The position numbers and the translations under genes were made by a program. From assembly GCA_947568835.1 (NCBI GenBank), contig OX387603.1, positions 18,066,651-18,130,650 of the forward strand: a stretch of DNA of 64,000 nt, in the 5' to 3' direction. This DNA is from Protonemura montana (taxonomy: Eukaryota > Arthropoda > Insecta > Plecoptera > Nemouridae). Positions 23,244-36,360 of this stretch are shown one piece after another (the first letter of the stretch is position 1; each line of letters starts with the position of its first letter). The notes below the pieces were generated by a model. The model was not told where the DNA came from and ran no database searches. It saw only the letters and a program-made list of their open reading frames with translations.

Positions 23244-26200
23244 AGCCAAACCGTTCAGTGCTCTTTTTTAAACATTTCTGTATTTCCGCGTTATCATTTT
23301 TCTTTTATTACAGTGTAACGCTAAAATTTTGTATAATTGCACTTTGGTCATTTTGTATGCAGTGAAAACACTTTTGTTTGCCTATACAGACACACTATCT
23401 GTACCGTTGCAATAAATTTCACGGGGCCGGTTTTTGGCAGTCGACAGTTATCATTAATGACGAGGGTAACTAACTACATAACGACGCGACAGTCTCCATT
23501 ACGGTCGAAAAGTTTCCCAAACAGTTGCTCGGTGTTGGTCAAAGTACAAAAATAAACTTGAATATGTCAACCACAAATCAACATGCTCCATAACATGAAG
23601 AGAGTGGAGAGATCCTTACTCTACAAACGTGCCGCTTACGTTTCAACGCTATTGAAACAGACAATAAAAGCGGCGACCACTTTGATCTCCATGGTACTTT
23701 TTTTTGTCGCTTACTATCTCATTTTTCCAGTCCTATGCAATGTTTTCAATGTTGCCCTCAAAAACTCTTACGTGCAACGGGTGAAGACCTCTCTGGTCAA
23801 AATAAAAAAAAAACATGCAAAGGGATGTTCCAATATAAACCAGGAGACAAAGCTTTGAAACTTAGATTTATAACACTTCTTGTCCTCAAAATTAAATAAT
23901 GAATCAATCTTCTGACCACCCGAATAGCTAACATCGACAAGTCGCTAATGTCAAAAGAGCCCCTAATGGGCTCACAGAAAGTTATTTAGCAGACAATGCC
24001 ATTCGGAACGTGGACAATTGCCTGCCTACCGAACGAAGACACAAACTCTGAGCACAAACCTTCGGAGGTTAGCGACGAAGCTGACCATAAGGTGCCCATA
24101 TGTGTCTGCTGAGAGCAAATAGAACCGTCTCCACTTTGTATACCTATACAAGTTCGGGGTGAAATTTACAATCTATTGTCTATGCTATGTCTCAACTTCG
24201 AATTTTTCGAAAACAGACCGCTGAAAGCGAGACTGAGGTGCCTAGATTTAGACAGACAATTGCTTGCCCACATGTTTCTATGGAGAGTGAAATGCCGCCT
24301 TCGTCACTGTATAACATTTCGGAGTTGTCACAAAATTTATAATCCCTAAACTAGTATGGTGACCACTGGGTGTTCGAAAAAGGAGGAAGAAGGTGGCTCC
24401 TTGCTTACTGATATTTTGGGGCACGCAATTTGAAACGCACTTTGACAAATGGTTAGACGTTTTGGAAAGTGGATGTTGAAATTGGTGTGACCGAAAATAG
24501 GTGCTCTGTGCGTTTAGTATAAATTATTATACCCTCTAAGGACAGAGTGTCGAAATGTTTGGGTGGTCTTTGAGACATATTGAAGGATGGCTGCACAGTT
24601 TCCCTAAAATTGTGGTCAGAACATTTTGAAAATTCTTGGTGACTGGTATGTTGTTTTGTTTCTCTTTATATGTCAAACGATCCCAAAACACAATAATACA
24701 AATTTAGTAATCTTAGGAACATATTTTTAAAAGACCGAAAAACATGAACAAGCGATCCGACTGAAACGCACACTTGAAAAAGACATGCCCATTATTTCCA
24801 TCTTGAATTCAAAAGTGTTGAACAGAAATACTTAATCTTGAACATATTTCAATCAACATTTTAAGATCACTTAATCGGCTTCTGCAGATGAGTTTCTAAG
24901 ATGCATAATAGCTTCCACTTTTTTCCATAGCAACTGACAAAAGCATCGACATCCAAAGAAAAAAAAAATCTCAGTCTCAAGTATAGATACGCCCTACAGC
25001 ATAAAATTTTAATAACCGCGGCAAAATGCAATCCAGATTTCAGCTCCCCCATTACAGATCAATTCGCAGATTGATAGCGAAGATGACATTTCTCATCTCA
25101 TTCAAAGAATCTTAAATAAAGCATGACTAAAATGGGTTTACTCCTTAAAACTCTGCACGCCACGTAGCTACGAAGCTTTCTAGCTAATTGTCTCTTTGAT
25201 GAGACACAGAGAAGGATTGAAAGATGAAGATGCGTCCTCGCTTCTATCCCTTTGTCAGTACTCAGTACCAACAATAATCACAAACCAGCCGCAATATTGC
25301 AAACATCTTATTTCATAGACACTTTACTCCTTGAGGCACACTTTATACTCTCTCCCCATCTCATCTCGAAGTCCCCATTCTCCCCACGCGTATACGCATT
25401 TTCGTGAATATGCGTGGATCACTCATCAACTAATGCGTCCTGCGTGATTTCAAACTGGCGTGCGTAGTGCGTACGATCTCCAAAGTTGTACGCAAGAGGC
25501 TTAGAAAAACAGCGAGCTGTATTTAAAATAAGACGTTAAATATTTAATTGCTGGTTTGTGAAGAATATTTGGGAGAAATATCTGTCATTACTGTGGATTC
25601 AAGCGTGAAGAGAGAAGAGTTTGACAATGATGTGTAACAGGGATCTGTTTCCACGGCTTTGACGAGGTATTGACTCACTTTAGTGAGTGCCTTAAGAATA
25701 TTTTTAGGTTGATATTTTCGAGTGTTTTTTTTGTTCGTGTATTTTTATCTTGATTCAAAAATCTATTAGAAAAGAGATCTGATATTTACTTTTCTAAATC
25801 CTGGACGTCGCCCGTTTGGTGATGAATTATTAAAATTAATAACCAGGAAATGGAAGCATTCGCTTGCACTTAAAGAAGAAACTTTTAAGCGTACACTTTT
25901 TACCAACCCTTTCTTTGCAGAGAATTTTGGTTTATGATTTTATCTGGAAAATTTAAAAGTAAATTATTTACATAGATGTAACTCAAAATTCAATTCAAAT
26001 ATTTGATTCTACCCCGTACTAGTTATAGTAGTACCTTTCCTTTGCCTTCCGCGCCAACAAAATCGAACATAGGGAAGATAAAATCTCACATAATCCTGAA
26101 AACAAAATAATAATGCTCTTAATTTTTGGTTAAAACTTTCGTGGTCTAATGGGACTTGGTAATTAAATGCGTGCGGCGCTTGAGCAGGAGCGCTGGTGCA

Positions 26201-29200
26201 CCGCATAAAGATGATTATTTTAATAGCTATTAGCACTAAATCAAGCATCGCTAGTGATTTGCGGTAAAAACTTAGTAAAATGCAGGCAGGCGCCTGACGA
26301 TTAATGGCGGCTAAGTACTCTGTAAGCGTGTTTGAAACGCATAAAAAAGTTAACAACCGTCAAACTGCAGTCACTTCTCGAAGACAAAGTGCCTGCTACC
26401 GATGCAGTTATGGTGCAATCGCGAAAGTGCATTTTCTCTATGTTTGTTTTAGATGAGAGTTACCATGTGAAAAAGGGGTGCTCCATCCGTAGACAATTCT
26501 TACAAAGAGGTATTTTGTTTATTTTGTAGTCATGTGAATCTACTTGCCAATACGGGCTCACAATTTTTTTTAATAATTTCGAAAGTAATGAAAATTGCAA
26601 TTGATTTTGATTCGTATAATAAATAATTGATTTCATACGTTATAGCGTCACAGTCACAAAAGCTGGGTAGTGAGTAGGTATAAAAGTGGGGGTAAGCTTG
26701 AAAACCAAAACTCGTCACCTATTAACAGTTTTGCGGTCCACCGTTCTGTACAATCCAACACTAAATCACCGACCAAATGTGTATCTTCATGTTGAATTTC
26801 TCACGTAAAGTAGCGATCGCCGACCAGCCACTGTTTACCATGCAAACATAGAACAACGTGTCGTTAAACCATAGTAAAACTAACTGTAAACTCTTACGCT
26901 AATCATCGTAACAACGGTCTCGAGTGTCAGATTGATTGTATCGTCCCTCCCTCCCTTCATTCGCTTCTCGGTTGCTACATCCATAAGCTTAAACATCATA
27001 AGCATTAGAAATAAGTCCATAACAACAATGATAACCACTTATAACAAAAGACAATTTGCTTCCTAGTTCCACCTTATGATCGTATCGCTTTGAGCCGTAG
27101 AAAAAACTATCTTCACGTCATCAGCTAATGGGCTGCGCCTGCTAGTCACCGCATGGGCAACCCGTCTTGCGTCAGTAAAAATCGTCTTGATAATCTTATC
27201 CTGGGGGTAGCTCGGAGATAAATCATCTTCGAAGACGTCGAGAGGATGGCGTTGATGATTTTGTACTGACGGTCTCAAAGCTGTGCTGTAATATTTGCAA
27301 GTCATGGACGATGTGCCCTAAGGGGTTCCTATACACGTGATATTTATTGTAATAGTATCCACGCTTCTAAATGCTTGAGGCTATACGCGTTGACTCGAGT
27401 ATTATTGTTGGGTATTATTTCTGAGAATAAGTCAAAAATTTAAACCAAATACTTTGATTCTATTAAAAGTATAGTCTGTGTTTTATTAGAACAATCGATG
27501 TTTAAGCCATCAGAATCATTTTGGCCGTAAGAGCTATAATCATACAGAGAGCTTTGAAATTGGTGGTTTCAATTGTCATTGACTTTGCTATTCTAAATAA
27601 GAAGCCTAAAATTATTTCACATACATTCCATTTATTTTACTTTCCTTACTGTGGCCCTTGACCTCACACTGATCAAATATTAAAAGATATTTCATTGTTT
27701 TCCTCAGTTTCCAAGACTAATCTCGCATTTTTTTCACCCTAAAATCGTTCCCCCCAGGTTCCTCATGTGCTTGAAAATCCGTCAACAAATCAGTCTAATG
27801 CATTCGGAAATCTCAAAGTTGTGTGCCCCTTTCGTATAGGCACCCACCGTCCACGCATCTCTGCAGCTTCCGGGACCACGTTCTCCCTAGGGGCATCTTT
27901 GGAGACCTCTTAGACAAGCAAAGAAAATCATCCTGCAGGATAATGCGCTCAGTGCCCCTAGCTAAGACATCCCTCTGATTCACAAATGAGATTGCTTCCG
28001 TTTAGCTGGGCATTATTTATAAAATTGCATATTTCAAACTGAAAAAAAATGGGGCGAGTTTAAGCGTAATTTCCTCTATTGTGCATTCCGATTTAACATT
28101 TTTTCGTGAATTTGTTTAGACTTTTTCCATTGAACAGCTTCGATTTCGGGGTGATTTTTAATGTGTTTGTAAAGTGTTGGTGCCAACGTGCAGATGTCAC
28201 TGTATTGCGGTGTTGATTTTTCGTGATCTCCATTTGCATTTGGCCTCCGATGACATCTGGACCACAAACACGTACACGGACAAAACCGAAAAAGAAAAGA
28301 GAGATTAAAGAAAAATTGAATACCGAATGCATGTGGCAATCTGAATAAAATGTAACACAAAGTATCAGTGTTGCAGTTTTACGGCTAGTTTTGAAACCAG
28401 CCACCTTTGACGCGTATTTTGCAGTCGAATCTTTGTCCGAATTTAACCGTCATGAAAAAGCTCGTAAAGGTTTTTCAATACCTTATATGCAACTTTATTT
28501 ATTTGTATTATAATCTTCGAGTATTGATGAGTTTTAATGATAAAATCGAACCCGTAAACATATCATTTCATCTTGTTCAGTAGCTCACAAGAAAAAAAAT
28601 CTATCAGTTTGTAAGTGAAATTGAGAATGGTTTTTTTGAAGTAAAAGACCCCCTGCTACTTTATTATACGGTAACCATTAAAACGTTTAACATTTAACTG
28701 TTATGCACGACGTTAAACTATCGCTTTTATATCACACTACGTCATCCGGGGTGTCTTCTTTTTAAGCGTTTTAGCCGTTTCTTCGAGTCATAGACAAGCC
28801 AGAGCATCGACAATAAAAATTAACAATAAGCACACAAAGAAAAGGTGAGCACGAAGATGATGCGAAAAGAGAAGAGAGTTTATAGGCAAAGATACCGCGC
28901 AATATACAGTGATAAAAATGGGGGATGTTTCTTCCCCCCATTGGATTATAAACACGAATCTCGCTGTGTTGAATCCCTGTGACTTTTAAAATGTTTCACA
29001 CCGTGAATATTTATTTTAACATTTTATTCTGTTTTTCTTGGATTTATGTGGCTACTTTTAAGTCCCTCCGCATTGATATAAGTACACATATCGCGAACAA
29101 TGGTATGCTATACAACTTATGACAAATATCATAGAAAAAATACCACAATATTGTGCGACTTGAATTGATGCCGACTTTAATTTATTGGCTTCTTAGATAA

Positions 29201-31400
29201 TGCCGTTCATAATTCTCTAGAAAAGAATCATAAGTATGCATGTATAATTGAAACTATATAATTGAACATTGGGGCTGGCCGGTACACGTGACTACAAGCA
29301 CATCACATTCTGAGTACCATAAAAAATTGCATTCAATTTGACACCCGTGACAGATTTGAAATCTGTGACCTTTTCTATTCCAGGTCACAGTCGCCCACAT
29401 TTCTTATAGGGCGACATAGTCAACGCTAAAAAACGCATTAAAAAAACACGGCATCACAATTTTTTCCTCTGCATGAATACGTGAACCTCGTTGAAACGAG
29501 CCCGATTTCGAATCATGTATAGAACGCAAGGACTCAACAATGCGACAGAAAAATTGCCGAAAATGTCCAATTGTGGTATGAATTGGCCTGTCAACGCAGA
29601 GGGCCACTCGATCATTTGATGCAGAGATCGAACATTTGAGCTGCCATTTCGAGCTGGAATTGTTCAAGAGGGAAGTTACCAGAGAAGCAATTGACAATAT
29701 TTGAGCAAAAACAGCACAAGTGACGAGACTTGTTATCAAAAGTTATAAGCATTTAAAGATTCGTGACGCAATGCAGAGACATAGGGAAATAAGACTTTCC
29801 CGTTGATTTGTCACGTGAAAGAGTGAATGATCATATCATATTTTCACGTCAAAATGAAAGGTAGGCACAAACGAAAAGCATTGTAAGTGAAACTAAAAAA
29901 AAATGTAAAAGTGCACATAACCTCACTTTGCGTGCATACCCTCAAAACTGGCAACCACTTGAACACTTCTGAACCAGATCTGACTGAAAATGGTCTCTCA
30001 TCACGTGACAGGTTCGTCGAGGGTGTCGACATCGAAAATTCACCCACCGCTTTCTAAAGCACCGAGGAATAAGCTTTAATAATGCCGCGTAAAAAGCTGC
30101 AGTAAAAGATAATTCTATGAAAATGTAAATGGTTCGTCAAATGGTCAAATTAACTGTGGTCGGTTTAGTCGAAGCGAGCTGATGGAGGGATCGATGAGGC
30201 ATATAAAGCCAGTGGTTTTAATTGAAGCGGATTAGCTATAAGAGAATTGGACGGACGACGGATTTAGTTTCACTGCTAGAGCAGTTAAATCGATGCTCGG
30301 CTAGCACATTTCATTAGAATAATTGCGAAATATAGATGCAAAGCCTTACTGATTACTGACCCTTGCGTTGATTAAATTGTTCTTTGTTCTTTTCACCAAA
30401 CGCATCTAGGATAGTTATTTTAAGTAACGGATTTGATTTTGACAGTAAGCATTTGACAGGCACGTCGTTAAATAGTGTGATTTTGTCAATAAAATTTGAT
30501 TGGTTTGACGCAAATTTTTGTGGCATACCTTACGTCGTCAGCAACTAATATCGACCAAAAAGTGTAAAGCTTACAAGGAGCGTGTCTTCTAAATTTGGAC
30601 AAAAACCCGTCAGTATGTTATCTCATTATCAAATAAGTAAGTATTTTTGCATGTATGCCATTTACGTTTTCTGCACTTACCTTTTAGTAGATGTGTACAT
30701 TGCATTACTATTAATATCATTACATTTAAATTACTTATAGTTATAGCTACTACATACAGACTAAAACGATTTTTTTTGAGGTAGTCATATTTAAGCAACG
30801 CCACCGAAGACGCATTTGTTCACCTCCGATCCTCAAATACATTAAAATCCTCCAGGAAGACTTACTATTATTACCATAAAACTTTGAAGTTTCGTCGTGG
30901 CTGTCTCGCAGTTTTGTTATCACTGTAGACTTTTTAAGATTCAATTTATATCTCCTGCCATCCAGCAAAGCTTCATATTTCCAACCATTAGCATTTAGCA
31001 GTTATGCCTCACTGAAAGCTACACATTAAAACTAAGTAGAAAAATATAAAACGTTCCATCTCGGGTTTAAATCGTTTCGGTTGGTAATTGCCTCGTTTAG
31101 GATTGTCTCCTAGTGGTAATACCTAACTTGCATCGCATTCTTTCGGACTCGGTAAGCGTTTGCCATCTTTATTTTGTCACAGCAGACAGTCCCATTACTA
31201 TTAGCAAAACTATATGCCTTTTATGCTCTTGTCTGCTTATCTCAAATAGGCGCCATGCTTGTGTAACCTATCTTGCTCCATCTGAATGCATTAGCATTTG
31301 AGAGAACATAACAATTAAATACATTTCGCGCAGTGGCGTACAAGCTATAAATATTTCTCCTGACAGATCTATCCGGTTTGACTTTGACCAAGTTTGACCA
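23244..31400. other. Long spacer with no recognisable gene
   Basis: About 8 kb of AT-rich DNA. Open frames reach 115 codons (26009-26356, -) and 111 codons (29404-29739, -), but neither resembles a family. No RNA gene, mobile element or clear splice-framed exon was found. Confidence 0.4.
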
Positions 31401-31856
31401 TTACATTGTCGGGTATAAAGGGTGAAACAATTTATGCGATTTATCGATTGAACTGTAATTGTCGAGACGCTTTAGGAACTTCCTGACCGAGAAACAATTT
31501 GATATAACCACACCGGAAATCCGCAGTGCGCTCATCATTTGAAGGTCTCTGAGATTTACGGGTTTGCAAGAAATTGGTTTTGCTTTCAGTGAAAATAGGA
31601 GAGAGGACACATGTGAATACGACGTCCATTTCGATGTACCATTCTCGAAACTAAATTGTCGCCATTTTTTTTTGGCCTCGAGTTTTTGGCACTTTTCTTC
31701 AGAAATACCGGTAGACTTTAAAATTTCAACATTATATTTACTCAAGAAAAAATATGCCAACCTGGCTTTTAAATGTTCTTTCTTTACGCCACTTACAGAA
31801 ATATTGTATGAACTGACTTGAGAACGACACGTGATTTTGCCGAACGGCTTGATCAA
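31401..31856 (-). CDS. Uncharacterised 151-codon open stretch
   Basis: One of the longest open stretches in the window apart from the Rho gene. It has no early ATG, so it would be exonic rather than a complete gene. The translation is soluble in type and rich in charged helices (KKEHLKARLAYFFLSKYNVE, then STGISEEKCQKLEAKKKW). A canonical donor, GTAAGT, lies inside the frame near 31799 on the - strand, and a possible acceptor (CTCAAG or GTCAG) lies just upstream of it. The antisense strand is also open for 85 codons (31564-31821). I do not recognise the family; chance or a decayed element remains possible. Confidence 0.2.
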   Translation of the reverse strand: MIKPFGKITCRSQVSSYNISVSGVKKEHLKARLAYFFLSKYNVEILKSTGISEEKCQKLEAKKKWRQFSFENGTSKWTSYSHVSSLLFSLKAKPISCKPVNLRDLQMMSALRISGVVISNCFSVRKFLKRLDNYSSIDKSHKLFHPLYPTM

Positions 31857-31874
31857 AAAGAATGCGACGATAAC

Positions 31875-31945
31875 ACTAAGTTTCCGCGGAGAGTGTTAGA
31901 GCACCGCACTAAAATTCAAAGGTTCGAACATTGAAAAGACCGATA
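31875..31945 (+). repeat. tRNA-like SINE remnant
   Basis: GTGTTAGAGCACCGCACT at about 31892 resembles a tRNA D-arm/box A (GGTTAGAGCACCGGACT). CAAAGGTTCGAACATTG at 31917-31933 resembles box B and the T-arm. They are about 30 bases apart, a normal tRNA spacing. The acceptor stem does not close and the T-stem has a mismatch, so I read it as a decayed tRNA-derived SINE head. Confidence 0.4.
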
Positions 31946-34900
31946 AATTACACTTCATTCTAAACACCTGAGTGTTCCATGTCAAACTGCTATTACAAAA
32001 CGGGTAAAATAGTTTCGTGAAAGGATTCGTGTAAACGATCCGACTAGAGACAGCATCCACAGAAGCATGACGCTAAAACGGCACCGTATTCAAATTTCCC
32101 AACATTTTTCCAGATCGGATACGGAAATGTGTGTACGCGTAAGTCAATGCGAAAAGCTTTAGCACACCATGCGTTATAACATCCGGCACCATGATATTTA
32201 CAATTACAAGTTCCTAGCATTATAGCATCCTAAGGGTGGCTCATGTTGTTGAGCTACATAAATAACAATATGTACTAAACAGGGGATGAAATACCATACA
32301 TATACCCTACTTTTGATTTGCATACGAAAGGTGGCATTTTTTCGTTTCTACACATGAGAGAAGAATACAGACCATGGAACGATATACCCCTTATTTTGGG
32401 TAACCCTCTTGTAGTGTTTGTGGGTTTTCTAATGTGGTGTTTTCGAGTTTGTTCGCACTAGCACCCCATTCAACCCTTTGCCGCACTATGTCATCGAATC
32501 AAATTTCAGGCTATTACACCAGATTTTTTCGTGGTTACTTGTACGGTACGGTGATAAATACAATTTCAAGACAAAATAACCATATAAATTACGATTTGAA
32601 AGTAATTACAGTGCACTTAAACACGTACTCATTTGCATTGCCGCACTTCCGTCGAAAGCAGTGTTTTTAAATGAGTGGGTGCTTTAAGTTGACGGGTTGA
32701 ATTATTTCTATGAAACTTTGTGATGAACGTGAATAATATTTTGATATTTTTTAAGGTACAAAGCGAAATTCTCCTGAATATTCCGTGAGTCATCCAAGAT
32801 ATTTGAGATAGGTACCACATTGGCTAAAATACCATCCATATTTTTGACTGTATGGCTGGCATTTTTTTTTTAGTGTGTCAAAATAACGAGCGGTAATGGT
32901 CCTTAGGTACACTTCGAAGAAAACCCACCGAGCATAGCAAGTAAAAACGCAGTAAAAACGAATATTAAAATTACACACTCCTGGCCGTGGTACAATGTAG
33001 TACATTCCCATACAACTTGACGGAATGGCGCCATCCCTGGTTTGACCGTAAAATATGAAAATTTAATTTTTTAATGACGCTCTCTTCGGTGCTAACAACA
33101 ATGTGTGTATGGGTGTAAACGATTTTGATGCGTTTTTTCCACATTATTGATGCCCATGCTGATGTTACGACAAAGCTAGCAAAAGATATAAATCATGCGG
33201 GGGAAAAAAATCAAAATCGTAACGACCAATAAAGCGTGATTGGTCAATGCATGCCGATCTAAAAAAATGTGCACGGGGTCTAAATTTAAAAAATTGATGC
33301 CAATCGTAAAAGGGAAAATAAAATAACACATAGTTGAATGAAAGAAAGTTATTGGTCGTTGTTGATTGACAGGTATATGGACCATTTAAACTTAAAGATT
33401 TTTGTTCAATTATACTTACAATGTATAGCCGTTAACGATATTTTAATGTGGCATTTTCAAGATGCTTGAATCTTTTCTTTTTAACAATTGACTACTCAAA
33501 CACTTCGCTATATCGCAATATTATACGGCCAATTTTAAGTATTTTCAATCATGCCCAAAAAAATCACACCCATAATTGAAGCTTACTAATCAATTCATAC
33601 GTGCTGAGAATTTAAATTACCGGTAGTAGTTAATACTTCTATTAACCTCAAGCATAAAGTACAGCATAGTGATTCATCACCGATAAAAGCCAGAACTTTT
33701 CAATAGCTACTGCTTAACATCACAAAAGACTTACCTAATTGGGGAGTCTCTCATCACAAATTCCCTTTCCACAACAATCATCTCCTACGTCCAAAGACAA
33801 AAATTCATGATCCCATTCCTTATTGCGAACGCAATGAGGATAAGGAATTCTTTTGTTTTCTACCCAGCGTTCGTTTAGCATGCTCCCGAGTTTAGGGGAT
33901 GATTCTGACACAGATGTTGGTGTAAATTCGCTTAATCCACCCCTTTACAGCCGACTTCTCTGGATGGAAAGTGTCAACCAGTGCTGGGGATAAGTATACG
34001 CGTGGGTGCAAGGCATCGCCGAGTCTAAAATATAATAATCATTAAAAATCTTAAAGCACCCTCAAACAATGTGTCTTTTTATTCTGGAACGAACTGGTTA
34101 TATAAGAGGGTTGTCAAAGAAGCCATATAACTGTGTGACGGTGTTATAAGGGATGATGGAAGATTTGACTTCCTTTGGAAATCAGACGAAGCAAATTTGT
34201 ATCATTATTTTCTAGGGAGTCGTAAGTTGTTTACCGTAGCAGTGAGCGGATCTCACTCAAGAGCCACGGGAAATGAACTGAGGTGGAATGACAGGCAATC
34301 ATAAAATGTAACACACCATATTGAAAATAGCAACAATAAAAAAAAACATTTTCCGGTGAGATTTTTTTAATTATTTGCAAAATGCAAAATTATTTCACTG
34401 TAATTCTCTCAAAAACGAATAAAAATTGTTGCCAGTACCTTGAGTAGGTACTAAGAAAACAGTTATAGACCTAGAGAGATGCTACCAGCCCAAGAACTAC
34501 CCCAAGCATTGCTCATGAAACTCATGAGTGAAATTTCAGTCATGATTTCAGTGGCGGTATTTACATAATACTTCTTTTAAGTGAAAAAAATTCCCAAAAT
34601 TGTGATAATTACTAGCAAACATGGTACAATAGCTCGAAAAATAAAAAACTTTGGCACGACAAAAGTTTACAGTAAAAGGAAATTAGAAAATCAGCGAAGA
34701 TGATTTGTAGTGTTTTTTTAAATGACAGTTAGCCCTTAACTTACCTCAAAATAGCCGGTGGGGCTTCTACTGGAAAAGTATGTTCTCTCCCAAAACAGAG
34801 TATAATGTGCATTTACCCTTTTTTTGGTTACATTTCAAATTATCTAAAAGCTGAAATTTACATGGGAGACGGACATCTTTGACAAACACTTACCCCATTA

Positions 34901-35906
34901 AATTCATCCTAGGGGTTGCCACCCTAAAAGACATATCTAGAAGAATTTCATTTTCTCGACTGCGTGTTGAGCCATTATCAGCGCTATCCAAAATATGGCC
35001 ATAACTTATAAAAGCCATGATGTAATCAGCAGAACTTCATCTGGAAGCCTTGGAGGATTCGGCTAGTAACGACCCTATCAACTTGCACTCTGCTTTCAGC
35101 TAATTACTCGTAATTACCGAAAGGGCTAATAAATACTTGCACTCAAATTAATGTTTATCTCAGAAGTTTTACCTTGAGATTCTAAATAAATCACAAATCC
35201 ACGCTAGCTCATTTAGATATGGCTAAAACTCCCATGTGTGGTTAACCTACTTTAAAATCTTAATTACTATCAATAAATCGTTCGATTGTTTTTTCCCCGT
35301 GGCAACTTAAAATTCACTAATCGTAATTGGTTTAATGGCCCATTGGTGCTGGCAAAAACTAAAAGTCTTGAGCTTTGGAAAGAATCCACTGAGTGACTAA
35401 GCTTTTAAACCTAGAGCAGATTTATTACGCTAGTCGAAATTAAATAAGAACTAAAAAAAATATATATGAATGGGGACACGATATAAAATAACACTTGAAG
35501 ACAATCTTTTTAATTTTATCAGGGATTGTTTCAGCAGCACTGAAGTTTAACAGTAATTATGACGGATGATGGTTATTAGTGACTATAGATAAGTACAATA
35601 AGCCCTGTAAAAACATTGTTTGATATTTTAGGTAAGCACGTATAAATAAAAATACTTGTTAAGGACACATAAGGTAGAAATACTTGTAATCATATTTATC
35701 ACGATACAATTTTGGTCAGTCAGTTCCCTATTTTCGAAATCTTTTCAAAGAGACCCCCGAAATTAACTTACTCGTTTAAATTTAAGAAAATGCACAAGAA
35801 AAACTAAACATTCATTCACTCAAAGAAAAGGTCCGTGTTCTACCCAATTGTAAACTTTCTTTTTTTTTAAATAGAATAAAATTATATCTTTTTAACTTGA
35901 ATTTAA
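31946..35906. other. Spacer with no recognisable gene
   Basis: AT-rich sequence with only short open frames, none resembling a known family. No repeat shared with the rest of the window was noticed. Confidence 0.4.
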
Positions 35907-36326
35907 TCATATAAAGTCATGGCTTGTCAGCAAAATTGGTCTGAAAATCATGATTTTAGCAAAATTACCACAATTGTCGCCTGTAAAGAAACCGCAAAGC
36001 ATTATGCGCTGTTTCTGTATAATGGGACCATTCCACGGCAGGCCTCTGGGAGTGAATCGTGCACCAGTTTCAAAGTTTTTCATCCGCCTCAACTCGAATG
36101 TCAACACGAGCACTCGTGCTGTCCACGTGGCATAATGCGGTCGCCTCCCGCACAGCTGTTTTACGGCGTCGCTTGCCACCTCCCAGGGCTGGCACGGCAC
36201 CAACATCGAACTCGGGACGTCCGGATAGCGAAACAAGTCTCGCAGAACCCGCACAAGAATAAACGCAAATAGAACAATTATGTACGTCATACTCGGATCG
36301 TTGGCGGGAAAAACGGTGGAATTCAC
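35907..36326 (-). CDS. Candidate membrane-anchored protein exon
   Basis: A 139-codon - strand frame spans a sharply GC-richer island (about 36000-36280) in AT-rich DNA. Near the N-terminus an ATG begins MTYIIVLFAFILVRVLRDLF, a convincing signal-anchor of about 18 hydrophobic residues followed by basic residues. Then come RYPDVPSS and a Cys-containing segment. This layout suits a type II Golgi-type or other single-pass protein. The last 25 residues fall back into AT-rich DNA and may be intronic. All frames on both strands are rather open here, as expected in a GC island, which weakens the case. No catalytic motif is recognised. It might be a first exon whose partners lie to the left. Confidence 0.25.
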   Translation of the reverse strand: MNSTVFPANDPSMTYIIVLFAFILVRVLRDLFRYPDVPSSMLVPCQPWEVASDAVKQLCGRRPHYATWTARVLVLTFELRRMKNFETGARFTPRGLPWNGPIIQKQRIMLCGFFTGDNCGNFAKIMIFRPILLTSHDFI

Positions 36327-36360
36327 ATTGGCGATCGGCCATACATTTTCGTGTCACCAC

